From JBOHDX01 sp050700835 (GTDB lineage Bacteria > Actinomycetota > Actinomycetes > Propionibacteriales > Nocardioidaceae), in contig JBOHDX010000048.1 in assembly GCA_050700835.1 (NCBI GenBank), positions 1-64,000 of the forward strand: a stretch of DNA of 64,000 nt, given 5' to 3'. The notes beneath the pieces were generated by a model. The model was not told the DNA's origin. It ran no database searches and worked only from the letters and a program-made list of their open reading frames with translations. Position 1 is the stretch's first letter, and every line of letters starts with the position of its first letter. A program made the translations under genes and the position numbers. Of the stretch, positions 33,661-41,217 are shown in pieces.

Positions 33661-33706
33661 GCCCTCGCTCGTCACCGCACCGGCTGAGCCCTCGCTCGTC
33701 ACCGCA
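33653..33706. repeat. 27-bp perfect tandem duplication across a stop codon
   Basis: The unit CCGGCTGAGCCCTCGCTCGT followed by CACCGCA spans 33653-33679 and is repeated exactly at 33680-33706. The first copy contains the last codons and TGA of the HTH regulator. Confidence 0.93.
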
Positions 33707-33738
33707 CCGGTGGTGCCCCCGGTGATGCCCCCGGTGTG

Positions 33739-33813
33739 TGCCCCCGGTGGGAGTCGAACCCACACCTGTCGCGGGTTTAAGCCGCGTGCCTCTGCCGGTT
33801 GGGCTACGGGGGC
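33739..33813 (-). tRNA. class I tRNA with UAA anticodon (nominal Leu)
   Basis: A 75-nt cloverleaf on the minus strand. The acceptor stem GCCCCCG/CGGGGGC pairs at all seven positions. The D-arm has GCC/GGC with GG in its loop. The anticodon stem CGCGG/CCGCG is perfect, with loop CTTAAAC giving anticodon UAA (33779-33777). The variable region is only 6 nt (ACAGGT). The T-arm GTGGG-TTCGACT-CCCAC is perfect. Discriminator is A; CCA is not encoded. UAA reads the leucine codon UUA, but leucine tRNAs normally have a long variable arm, which is absent. The amino acid is therefore uncertain. Confidence 0.8.
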
Positions 33814-33955
33814 CGCCGTCGGCGCCGGGCCGGCACCGGATCTCTCGGGTCATCGCACGCTATAGCAGGTGGTGGCCCAAGAGGTCGGGGTCAGGTCATG
33901 GTCCTGCCGCGCCGGTCCATGCCGGCTCAGGCCGGGGCAGGTCAGGCCGGGTCAG

Positions 33956-34010
33956 GTCGGGGTCACGTCGGGGTCAGTTCGGGGTCAGTTCGGGGTCAGT
34001 TCGGGGTCGG
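33956..34010. repeat. 11-bp tandem repeat across the stop codon of the CFA-type gene
   Basis: Five 11-bp units of consensus TTCGGGGTCAG run from 33956 to 34010. Three of them are TTCGGGGTCAG-like within one change and the first two begin GTCGGGG. On the minus strand each unit contains TGA; the one at 33996-33998 ends the methyltransferase gene. Confidence 0.92.
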
Positions 34011-35273
34011 GTCCGGCCAGCCGGACCGGCCGTCTGCGAACGGCCGTACCGCGAGGACCTGGTGCACCGACACCCGGGCCCGCTCGAAGCCGACCGCGGC
34101 GAGTGCCAGCAGCAGCCGCCACACGCGCGTCTGAGCCTCCCCCGCCACCCGCTCCGCGTCCGGCAGATGCCGCTCGAGGTTGGCCAGCCAGGCGCGCAAC
34201 GTCGGGGGGTAGTGCTCACGCAGGTTCGTCACCTCGCGAAGCTCGAGCCCGGCGTCCTCCAAGGCTGCCACGAGGGCCGCCACCGGGACCACCGGCCGGT
34301 CTGCATAGACGTAGCTGGTGATGAACGTTGGCGAGCCCTCCTGTGGCTGACCGCGCCGAGTCACCTGCTGCTGGAGCAGCCGCCCGCCGGGCGCCAGCAG
34401 CTGCTGGGCGGCCGCCGCGTAGCCGACCAGGTCGTCCTCGCCGAGATGCTCGTTCGCCTCGATCGCCGCGATGGCGTCGTACGGCCCGTCCTCGATCGCC
34501 GCGTAGTCGCCGAGCCGTACCGCGATCCGGTCGGCCAGCCCGGCGGCCTGCACCCGGCGACGCACGAAGTCGGCGCGAGATGCCGAGCGGACCACGCCCA
34601 CCGCCGACACGTCGTGATGGCGGGCGGCGTGCAGCAGGAGGGAACCCCACCCGCAGCCGACGTCGAGGAGGCGCTCCCCCGGCTGCAGCCGGAGCACTCG
34701 GCAGATCCGCTCGAGCTTGGCCTCCTGAGCCGCGTCGAGGCCGGTGGTGGACTCGTCCCACCAGGCACAGGAGTAGGTCAGCGACGAGCCGAGAACCTGC
34801 TCTAGCAGCCGCGGGCCCGTTCCGCCGCTCGCGCCGTGCGCGGTCTCCGCGGCCTGCTCGCGACCGCTCGTCGACGCCTCGCCGGACAGGGTCAACTCCT
34901 GCGGCGGTGGCTTCGGGGCCGGTCCGACGGCTCCGAGCAGCACCGCGGTACGCAGGATCTCGCGTCGGTCCGCGGCGGACAGGCTGGGCGCGGGTCCGAT
35001 CAGCGCGCCGTACTCCGCGAGCTGTCGCAGCGCGTGGACAAGGTCGCCCTCGATGTCGATCTCGCCCGCGACGTACGCCCGGGCGAGACCGAGCTCTCCC
35101 GGCGCCCACAGCAGCCTTCGCACGGCTTTGCGGCTGTGCACCTGCACCGTCGGGCCGTCGCCGCCGCCGGCCTTGGAGCCGTCCCAGCCCACCAGCTGCA
35201 CCGGCGGTGCGACGCCGAACAGCTGGACGAGCAAGGCGTACAGGCGGTCGGCGACTCCGTTCCGATCACTCAT
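33996..35273 (-). CDS. cyclopropane-fatty-acid synthase family methyltransferase
   Basis: 425 residues. The N-terminal 140 contain the CFA-specific region 'ARAYVAGEIDIEGDLVHALRQL' in parts. 'LGSSLTYSCAWW' is the CFA/mycolic-acid cyclopropane synthase signature, then SAM-binding 'LLDVGCGWGSLLLHAARHH', 'IAAIEANEHLGEDD' and 'YVYADRPVVPVAALVAAL'. It transfers a methylene or methyl group from SAM to unsaturated phospholipid acyl chains. A polar insert ('GEASTSGREQAAETAHGASGG') precedes the core. ATG 35273 is chosen at the family-like start MSDRNGVADRLYALL. The C-terminus ends within an 11-bp DNA repeat array. Confidence 0.9.
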   Translation of the reverse strand: MSDRNGVADRLYALLVQLFGVAPPVQLVGWDGSKAGGGDGPTVQVHSRKAVRRLLWAPGELGLARAYVAGEIDIEGDLVHALRQLAEYGALIGPAPSLSAADRREILRTAVLLGAVGPAPKPPPQELTLSGEASTSGREQAAETAHGASGGTGPRLLEQVLGSSLTYSCAWWDESTTGLDAAQEAKLERICRVLRLQPGERLLDVGCGWGSLLLHAARHHDVSAVGVVRSASRADFVRRRVQAAGLADRIAVRLGDYAAIEDGPYDAIAAIEANEHLGEDDLVGYAAAAQQLLAPGGRLLQQQVTRRGQPQEGSPTFITSYVYADRPVVPVAALVAALEDAGLELREVTNLREHYPPTLRAWLANLERHLPDAERVAGEAQTRVWRLLLALAAVGFERARVSVHQVLAVRPFADGRSGWPDPTPN

Positions 35274-35286
35274 GGGTGTCTGTCTA

Positions 35287-36189
35287 TCAGGGCGCTCTGG
35301 TGTCGTCAGGGGTGCCGGCGGGGGTGTCCGCGTGGGTGTCGGCGGGGGTGTCCGCGTCGGCGGGCCACGGTCCGAGGCCCGCCACCGCGCGGGCACGCGC
35401 GAGCACCGTGTCCAGCATCGGCTCGGTGAGCCGACCCGTGAACGTGTTCTGCTGGCTGGGGTGATAGCTGCCGATCAGCGTCAGGTCGGGTCGCAGCCGC
35501 GCCTCGGCCGCGTGGCCGAAGCGTGGACGCGGCGCGGGCACGACCACGCCGAGGCGCCGGAGCGAGCGAAGCGCCGCATCCCAGCCGTACCCACCGAGCG
35601 CAAGGATGCACCGGATGCCCGGGAGGACGGCGGCGAGCTCGGCGTCGAGCCAGGGTGCGCAGGTGTCGCGTTCGACTGTCGTGGGCCGGTTCGCCGGTGG
35701 GGCGCAACGCACGGCGGCCATCATCCGAGTGTCGACCAGTGCCTGGCCGTCGCCGGCGTGCAGGCTCGTCGGCCGGCAGGCGAGCCCCGCGCGAAACAGG
35801 GCGTCGAACAGCCAGTCGCCGGACCGGTCGCCGGTGAAGATCCGGCCCGTGCGGTTGCCGCCGTGCGCCGCCGGCGCCAGGCCTACGACGACGATCCGCG
35901 GCCGCGGGTCGCCCCAGCCGGCGACGGGGCGGCCCCAGTAGGGCTCCGACTCGAACGAGCGGCGCCTGGTCGACGCGGTCGTCTCCCGCCACTGGACCAA
36001 CCGGGGGCAGGCCCGGCACACCGACACCCGGGCGTCGATCTGCGCCAGGCCCGCCGATGCGGCCAGCTCCCGAACCTGCGCCGAGTCGGCGGCGACGGGC
36101 GTGCGCGACGTGGCGGGATCGTCCGGCCAGCCGGTGCCCGGCGGCACCGGGCTGGCGAACTCCTGACCGGTGATCGGGTGCGGCGCCAT
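35287..36189 (-). CDS. uracil-DNA glycosylase family 5 (UdgB)
   Basis: 300 residues. Family 4/5 iron-sulfur cysteines are in 'VCRACPRLVQWRE', the active-site motif A is 'VVVGLAPAAHGGNRTGRIF' (Ala-rich with no catalytic Asp, as in family 5), and motif B is 'GSYHPSQQNTFTGRLTE'. UdgB removes uracil and also hypoxanthine and other deaminated bases, important in GC-rich genomes. The last 25 residues ('DADTPADTHADTPAGTPDDT') come from a 12-bp-period DNA repeat and are not part of the family. GTG 36192 directly precedes the chosen ATG 36189. Confidence 0.9.
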   Translation of the reverse strand: MAPHPITGQEFASPVPPGTGWPDDPATSRTPVAADSAQVRELAASAGLAQIDARVSVCRACPRLVQWRETTASTRRRSFESEPYWGRPVAGWGDPRPRIVVVGLAPAAHGGNRTGRIFTGDRSGDWLFDALFRAGLACRPTSLHAGDGQALVDTRMMAAVRCAPPANRPTTVERDTCAPWLDAELAAVLPGIRCILALGGYGWDAALRSLRRLGVVVPAPRPRFGHAAEARLRPDLTLIGSYHPSQQNTFTGRLTEPMLDTVLARARAVAGLGPWPADADTPADTHADTPAGTPDDTRAP

Positions 36190-36240
36190 CACGGGCTCGA
36201 ACCTAGAGCACCCGGCCCAAGCCGTCCCCGCTGAGCCTTA

Positions 36241-36257
36241 CGTTTCGGTGCGAAACG
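36241..36257. terminator. hairpin downstream of ppx
   Basis: CGTTTCG-GTG-CGAAACG is a perfect 7-bp stem with a 3-nt loop, 31 bases after the ppx stop and 51 bases before the udgB start (both minus strand). It could end the eno-ppx transcript. No long U-tract follows, as is usual in actinomycetes. Confidence 0.45.
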
Positions 36258-36288
36258 CCGGGGCGAGGTCAATCGGTCTAAGCGACGG

Positions 36289-37221
36289 TCAGGCCACGGA
36301 CCAGGCGATGCCGTCGAGGACGTCGTGCTCGCTGACCACCAGGTCACTGCGGCCTCCGGCGTCGACCACCCGGCCGAGCACCACCTCGAGCACGAGTGCG
36401 CCGCCGCCGATGACGTCGGCTCGACCCGGGTGCATGAACGGCATCGCCGTGCGCTGCGCGACCGTCGCGGCCAGCAGCTCGGCGCACGACGATCGGACGA
36501 CGTGGATCGGCAGCCGGGCGTGATGGATGCGCGCGGAGTCGTAGCCAGACAGTCCGAGCGCGTGCGCCGCCACCGTGGTGACCGTGCCGGCGACGCCGAC
36601 CACCGACCGGACCGAGGTCCAGTCGAGCGCTGCCCCGTCGATCGCCCGGGCGGCGTCGTCGCGAGCGGCTTCGACCTCGTCCGAGTCCGGCGGGTCGCTG
36701 CGCAGATACCGTTCGGTCAGGCGTACCGAACCGATGTCGACCGAGCGCGCGTACGCCGGTACCGTTGCTAGCCCGTCGCCGAGGATCAGCTCGGTCGAGC
36801 CGCCGCCGATGTCGACCACGAGCGTCGGCGCGGCGAGGCCGGGCAGGTCACGCATCGCGCCGTGGTACGACAGGGCCGCCTCCTCGGCACCGGTGAGCAC
36901 CTCCGGGTCGACACCGAACCGCTCGCGCACCCCGGCGGCGAACTCGCCGGCGTTGCGCGCGTCACGGGCCGCCGACGTCGCACAGAACCGGACCGCCTCG
37001 GCCCCACCGGCACGGATGATCGCGGCGAACGTGTCGCAGACGGCGAAGGTCCGCCGCAACGCCTCGGGCGCCAACGTGCCGGTCTCGTCGACTCCCTCGC
37101 CGAGCCGGACGATCTCCATCCGGCGCTCGATGTCCCTCTGTGCAGCGTCACCGGGATCGAGATCGCACAGCAGCAGCCGGATCGAGTTGGTGCCGCAGTC
37201 AACGGCGGCGACTCTGGTCAT
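36289..37221 (-). CDS. Ppx/GppA exopolyphosphatase family protein
   Basis: 310 residues, short Ppx/GppA form without the C-terminal HD domain. Phosphate-binding loops of the ASKHA fold are visible: 'VAAVDCGTNSIRLLL', 'FCATSAARDARN', 'EAALSYHGAM' with the catalytic Glu, and 'LVVDIGGGSTELI'. Later 'VVGVAGTVTTVAAHALGL' is also typical. It hydrolyses polyphosphate or pppGpp. The ATG overlaps the DUF501 stop (ATGA). Order eno, ftsB-like, DUF501, ppx is conserved in actinomycetes. Confidence 0.93.
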   Translation of the reverse strand: MTRVAAVDCGTNSIRLLLCDLDPGDAAQRDIERRMEIVRLGEGVDETGTLAPEALRRTFAVCDTFAAIIRAGGAEAVRFCATSAARDARNAGEFAAGVRERFGVDPEVLTGAEEAALSYHGAMRDLPGLAAPTLVVDIGGGSTELILGDGLATVPAYARSVDIGSVRLTERYLRSDPPDSDEVEAARDDAARAIDGAALDWTSVRSVVGVAGTVTTVAAHALGLSGYDSARIHHARLPIHVVRSSCAELLAATVAQRTAMPFMHPGRADVIGGGALVLEVVLGRVVDAGGRSDLVVSEHDVLDGIAWSVA

Positions 37222-37751
37222 GCGCCGTCAGGGGGTACGCACGGCCCGCTGCTCCACCAGGGGTCGAGCCGCGCAAGCGCCTCGTCCCCCAAGGGGTTGA
37301 CCCCGGGGCCCTGCGCCAACGCGTGGCCGACCAGGACGTGCAGGCACTTCACCCGGTCCGGCATGCCACCCGCCGAGACGCCGGCGATCTCGGGCACGGA
37401 GCCGAGCTGCTCACGGGCAGCGATGTAGGCGACGTGCGCACCTCGATAGGCCGCGGCCAGCTCCGGGTCCGCGCCGAGCCGGTCAGTCATCTCCCGCATC
37501 AGGCCGGAGGCCTCAAGCGTCCCGATGGAGCCGGACAGCCGTGGGCAGGTGACGTAGTACAGCGTCGGGAACGGCGTACCGTCCGCAAGCCGTGGCGACG
37601 TGACCAGCACGTCCGGCAGGGCGCAGGGACAGCGGTGCGCCACCGCCTCGACGTCGCGCGGCGGCCGGCCCAGCTGGACGCGGACGGCGGCCAGGTCCGC
37701 AGCGGTGGGAGCCGAGTGGTCGGCGGCCCGGTGAGGCGGTCCGGCACTCAC
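37218..37751 (-). CDS. DUF501 family protein
   Basis: 177 residues. Typical DUF501 features are 'AAVRVQLGRPPRDVEAVAHRC', 'PCALPDVLVTSPRLADGTPFPTLYYVTCPRL' (in pieces), 'GSIGTLEASGLMREM' and 'SAGGMPDRVKCLHVLVGHALAQGPGVNP'. Several conserved Cys and His residues (CPC, TCP, KCLH) could bind a metal. The GTG start overlaps the ftsB-like stop (GTGA) and the stop overlaps the ppx start, so it is tightly coupled on both sides. The function is unknown. Confidence 0.92.
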   Translation of the reverse strand: MSAGPPHRAADHSAPTAADLAAVRVQLGRPPRDVEAVAHRCPCALPDVLVTSPRLADGTPFPTLYYVTCPRLSGSIGTLEASGLMREMTDRLGADPELAAAYRGAHVAYIAAREQLGSVPEIAGVSAGGMPDRVKCLHVLVGHALAQGPGVNPLGDEALARLDPWWSSGPCVPPDGA

Positions 37752-38341
37752 TGGACGAAATGCTTGGGCACCCTGATGATGCCGGCGCCGGGCCTGTGCA
37801 CCTTCGGCTTGACGACCGGCTGCACGGGATCCTGACCAGCCGCCTGCACCGAGCCCCACAGCGAGGAGTACCACGCGGGCCGCTGCCGGGTCGGCTTGCT
37901 CGGAGCCGCGGCCAGGTGCTCCGTGGAGCCAAGCGTCTGACCGTGCCGGTCGACGACGCGGTAGCCGACCTCACCAGGCAGCACCCAGGAGAACCGGAGC
38001 CGGGCCTGCGCCTCGATGTAGGCCGGGTCCTTCCAGCGACGCTGCTCCTGCTGCAGCCCGGCCACAGCGGTCTGGGTCCGGGTGATGTCGGCTCGCGCGG
38101 CATTGATCTGGTCGCGTTGCTCGAGCCACGCCCGCAGGCTGGATGCATAGGACATGACCAGCACGAGCAGCACCAGCAGCAGCACCGCGGCCCGGCTGGT
38201 GACCAGCGAGCGTGCCCGGCCTCCCGGCCGATCGGCCGCCACCGGGACGCCCGGCACCCGGGCGCGTCGCGGAGCCGGCGTACGCGAGCGGCCGGGACCC
38301 GAACGAGCTCCCCGGTCGGGGGTACGTCGGCGCGACGGCAT
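37748..38341 (-). CDS. septum formation initiator (FtsB/DivIC-like)
   Basis: 197 residues. A basic, Arg/Pro-rich cytoplasmic N-terminus of about 60 residues precedes one membrane helix ('AAVLLLVLLVLVMSYASSL'), then a coiled coil ('AWLEQRDQINAARADITRTQ', 'AVAGLQQEQRRW') and the DivIC motif 'KDPAYIEAQARLRFSWVLPGEVGYRVV'. Such proteins form the FtsB-FtsL-FtsQ complex at the division septum. The Pro/Lys-rich tail after residue 145 is longer than in many homologues. ATG 38341 follows the eno stop by 7 bases. Confidence 0.92.
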   Translation of the reverse strand: MPSRRRTPDRGARSGPGRSRTPAPRRARVPGVPVAADRPGGRARSLVTSRAAVLLLVLLVLVMSYASSLRAWLEQRDQINAARADITRTQTAVAGLQQEQRRWKDPAYIEAQARLRFSWVLPGEVGYRVVDRHGQTLGSTEHLAAAPSKPTRQRPAWYSSLWGSVQAAGQDPVQPVVKPKVHRPGAGIIRVPKHFVQ

Positions 38342-38348
38342 GGCCGGC

Positions 38349-39638
38349 TCAGCCCTGCGTACCGGATCGGGGGAACGCTGACCGCCCCGCGTAGCGGGCC
38401 GCGTCGTCGAGCAGCTCCTCGATCCGGAGCAGCTGGTTGTACTTCGCCACCCGCTCGGACCTGGCGGGGGCACCCGTCTTGATCTGACCGCAGTTGATCG
38501 CCACCGCGAGGTCGGAGATCGTGGTGTCCTCGGTCTCGCCGGAGCGGTGGCTGATCATGCAGCGCCAGCCGTTGCGGTGAGCGAGGTCGACGGCGTCGAT
38601 CGTCTCGGTGAGGGTCCCGATCTGGTTGACCTTGACCAGCAGCGCGTTGGCGGAGCCTTCGTCGATGCCGCGACGCAGCCGCTGCACGTTGGTGACGAAG
38701 ATGTCGTCGCCGACGATCTGCACCGTGTCTCCCATCGCGGCGGTCATCGCGTTCCAGCCGGCCCAGTCCTGCTCGCTCAGCGGGTCCTCGACACTCACGA
38801 TCGGGTACGCCCGGACCAGCTCGGAGTAGTAGTCGGCCATCTGCTCTGACGACTTCTCGCCACCCTCGAAGCGATAGACGCTGGCGTCCTCGTCGTAGAA
38901 CTCGCTGGCCGCGGCGTCGAACGCCAGCGCGATGTCGTCGCCGAGCACAAGCCCTGCCTTGTCGACCGCCGTCGCGATCAGGTCGAGCGCCTCGCGGTTG
39001 GACGGCAGGTCGGGGGCGAAGCCGCCCTCGTCGCCCAGCCCCGTGCCCAGTCCACGCTCCTTCAGCACTGACTTGAGCGCGTGGTAGACCTCGGCGCCGT
39101 GCTGCAGCGCCTCCCGGAACGTCGAGGCGCCGATCGGGGCGACCATGAACTCCTGGATGTCCACGGCGGTGTCGGCGTGAGCGCCTCCGTTGAGGATGTT
39201 CATCATCGGCACCGGGAGAAGGTGCGCGTTGGCGCCGCCGACGTACCGGAACAACGGCAGGCCGGCTGACTCCGCCGCCGCCCGGGCCACGGCGAGTGAG
39301 ACGCCGAGCAGGGCGTTCGCCCCGAGCCTGGTCTTGTTCGGTGTCCCGTCGAGGTCGATCAGCGCCTGGTCGACGAGCCGTTGCTCGTCGGCGTCGAACC
39401 CGAGCATCGCCGGCCCGATCTCGTCGAGCACACCGAGGACGGCCTTCTCGACCCCCTTGCCGCCGTAGCGGGTGTCCCCGTCGCGCAGCTCCACCGCCTC
39501 GAACTGTCCAGTGGACGCTCCGGACGGTACGCCGGCCCGGCTGACCGTGCCGTCGTCGAGGGCCACCTCCACCTCGACGGTGGGGTTGCCGCGAGAATCC
39601 AGGATCTCGCGGGCGCCGACGGCCTCGATGGTTGCCAC
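38349..39638 (-). CDS. eno: enolase
   Basis: 429 residues. Conserved sequences: 'AREILDSRGNPTVEVEVALDD' (in parts), 'PSGASTGQFEAVELRDGD', 'MMNILNGGAHADTAVDIQEFM', 'GLGDEGGFAPDL', 'SVEDPLSEQDWAGW', 'LLVKVNQIGTLTETIDAV' and 'SHRSGETEDTTISDLAVA'. Catalytic Glu, Lys and the three metal-binding acids are in place. It converts 2-phosphoglycerate to phosphoenolpyruvate. GTG 39638 has GAGGAG 6 bases upstream. Heads the operon with ftsB-like, DUF501 and ppx. Confidence 0.98.
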   Translation of the reverse strand: MATIEAVGAREILDSRGNPTVEVEVALDDGTVSRAGVPSGASTGQFEAVELRDGDTRYGGKGVEKAVLGVLDEIGPAMLGFDADEQRLVDQALIDLDGTPNKTRLGANALLGVSLAVARAAAESAGLPLFRYVGGANAHLLPVPMMNILNGGAHADTAVDIQEFMVAPIGASTFREALQHGAEVYHALKSVLKERGLGTGLGDEGGFAPDLPSNREALDLIATAVDKAGLVLGDDIALAFDAAASEFYDEDASVYRFEGGEKSSEQMADYYSELVRAYPIVSVEDPLSEQDWAGWNAMTAAMGDTVQIVGDDIFVTNVQRLRRGIDEGSANALLVKVNQIGTLTETIDAVDLAHRNGWRCMISHRSGETEDTTISDLAVAINCGQIKTGAPARSERVAKYNQLLRIEELLDDAARYAGRSAFPRSGTQG

Positions 39639-39746
39639 ACTTGCTCCTCGACGGACCGCTGGTGGGCCGGCCCGGGACGGGTACGGGGTCTGGCTCAGCC
39701 TAACGGCGCCGGTGCGGCGTCCCGCGCTGCGGCTCGCTGCCGGTGT

Positions 39747-39774
39747 CGGTTTACCACGTTCTCGTGGTAAACCG
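39747..39774. terminator. perfect 12-bp hairpin between mazG and eno
   Basis: CGGTTTACCACG-TTCT-CGTGGTAAACCG is a perfect inverted repeat with a 4-nt loop, 109 bases upstream of the eno start and 85 bases after the mazG stop on the minus strand. It can act as a terminator for mazG or as an operator for eno. Confidence 0.55.
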
Positions 39775-39777
39775 GTG

Positions 39778-39827
39778 CTTCTCATGGGGTGCACCCCGTG
39801 AGAAGTGACAGCTCACCGTGAGAAGTG
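39778..39827. repeat. 14-bp palindrome and repeated CCGTGAGAAGTG motif
   Basis: CTTCTCATGGGGTG (39778-39791) and CACCCCGTGAGAAG (39792-39805) form a 28-base palindrome with one G-T mismatch and no loop. Its right arm carries CCGTGAGAAGTG (39796-39807), which recurs at 39816-39827. The palindrome lies 3 bases from the neighbouring 12-bp hairpin. Confidence 0.7.
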
Positions 39828-39858
39828 GGCCGCCGCGCGGTCGATGGGACAACCCGGC

Positions 39859-41196
39859 TCACGGTTGGGGTGAGGGCGGGCTCTCCCGTGCGCGTACGTC
39901 CGCGGACAGACGGTCGACGGCTGCCCGCAGGGCCTGTTCCGGGTCGACGCCGGCTGCCCGAGCGGCCCGCACCTGCGCCAACAGCCGCTCCCCGACCACC
40001 TCGTCCGCCGTTAGGGAGCCGGTGGAACTCGTGGAGCCGGCGGAGGCGGTGGAACTCGTGGAACCCGTTGAACCGGTGGAACCCGTTGAACTCGTGGAAC
40101 CCGTTGAACTCGTGGAACCCGTTGAACCGGCGGAACCGGTGGGGCCGGCAGAACCGGCAGAACCGGCAGAATCCGCGGAACCGGCGGAACCGGCGGGACC
40201 GGCAGAACCCGCGGAACCGCCGGAACCACCAGGCCCGATCCCAGGCTCCCAGTCGGCGTCGACCGAGCCACCAGACCCATCCGCACCGGACTCAGACCGC
40301 GGCCGCCGCCCACCAACCACCACGTCGAGCCCGACCACGTCGAGCCCGGCCCGGTCCAGACGGGACAGGATCTTGTCGGCCCTGGCCAGCGCCGGCATCG
40401 CGGTCGGTACCCCGTCGAGCACGGAGGAGCGCTGCTTCTCGGCCCCTTTGATCCGCTCCCAGTTCGCCTCGACCTCGGCCGCGTCGGCGACCGGTTGGCC
40501 GGCGAACACGTGCGGGTGCCGGCGCACGAGCTTGTCGACGATCCCGGCGGCGACCTCGTCGATGGTCCACGGCTCGTCCGCGTCCTCGGCGGCGATGCTG
40601 GCATGGAAGTACACCTGGAACAGCAGATCCCCCAGCTCCTCTCGCAGGTCTAGGCGGGCGGCGGCTACCGCATCGGGGTCCGCGCCCGCCGACGACAAGG
40701 CGTCGAGCGTCTCGAGAACCTCGTAGGTCTCCTCCAGCAGATAGCGCGCCAGGCTCGCGTGTGTCTGCTCGCGGTCCCACGGACACTCCTGCCGCAGCCG
40801 CTGCATCACCTCGACCAGGTCCAGCAGTCGCGCCCCAGGCAGGTCGTAGGAACCGAGCACCACCTCGACTCGGGGCGCGGCGTCGCCGGACCCCACCAGT
40901 GTCCGGGCGAGCGGGCGGGCCCAGCGCGCGTCGCCGCGGCGCGGCACGAACACCGTGGCACCGTCGGTCTCGGTCGCGATCCGGGTCAGCAGCGGCCACG
41001 GGTCCGGCGCATCCAGGCGCGGCTCCTCGCGTACGTTCACGCGTTCAGCGGCCAGAGCCACGGCGGTGCTGTCGTGGCGATCGACGACCACCACCTGCCC
41101 GGCGGTACGCACCAGGTCCCAGGCGGTCGCGGTCAGCAGGCCCGGAGCCACCCGGGCGGTGGTCACCAGCACCGTGACAGAGGCGGAGCCGTTCAC
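39859..41196 (-). CDS. mazG: MazG-family nucleoside triphosphate pyrophosphohydrolase with Gly/Ser/Thr-rich insert
   Basis: 445 residues. Residues about 1 to 120 are a tetrapyrrole-methylase-like lead region. The MazG core is 'LVEVMQRLRQECPWDREQTHASL' (in parts), 'YLLEETYEVLETLDAL', 'LREELGDLLFQVYFHA' with the EExxE and ExxD metal ligands, and 'KLVRRHPHVFAGQPVADAAEVEANWE'. Residues about 320 to 400 are a Gly/Ser/Ala/Thr low-complexity insert from a DNA microsatellite; then the conserved tail 'DEVVGERLLAQVRAARAAGVDPE' resumes. It hydrolyses NTPs or dNTPs and helps lower damaged nucleotides. GTG start. In a run with the lipoprotein and mfd. Confidence 0.92.
   Translation of the reverse strand: MNGSASVTVLVTTARVAPGLLTATAWDLVRTAGQVVVVDRHDSTAVALAAERVNVREEPRLDAPDPWPLLTRIATETDGATVFVPRRGDARWARPLARTLVGSGDAAPRVEVVLGSYDLPGARLLDLVEVMQRLRQECPWDREQTHASLARYLLEETYEVLETLDALSSAGADPDAVAAARLDLREELGDLLFQVYFHASIAAEDADEPWTIDEVAAGIVDKLVRRHPHVFAGQPVADAAEVEANWERIKGAEKQRSSVLDGVPTAMPALARADKILSRLDRAGLDVVGLDVVVGGRRPRSESGADGSGGSVDADWEPGIGPGGSGGSAGSAGPAGSAGSADSAGSAGSAGPTGSAGSTGSTSSTGSTSSTGSTGSTGSTSSTASAGSTSSTGSLTADEVVGERLLAQVRAARAAGVDPEQALRAAVDRLSADVRARESPPSPQP
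40015..40240. repeat. in-frame microsatellite inside mazG
   Basis: About 225 bases of degenerate 9-bp and 15-18-bp repeats (GAACCGGCA-like, GAACCCGTTGAACTCGTG-like) that keep the codon phase. On the coding strand they give Gly-Ser-Ala and Gly-Ser-Thr units. The family-conserved sequence resumes on both sides. Confidence 0.93.
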
Positions 41197-41217
41197 GTGG
41201 GTGGTCGCACCACGGCG

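Noticed and set aside
33714..33749. Three copies of the tRNA 3' end sequence, considered as an integration (att) site
   Set aside because: The copies are 12 to 13 bases apart in tandem, only 11 bases long, and no integrase gene lies near. Local repeat expansion explains them.
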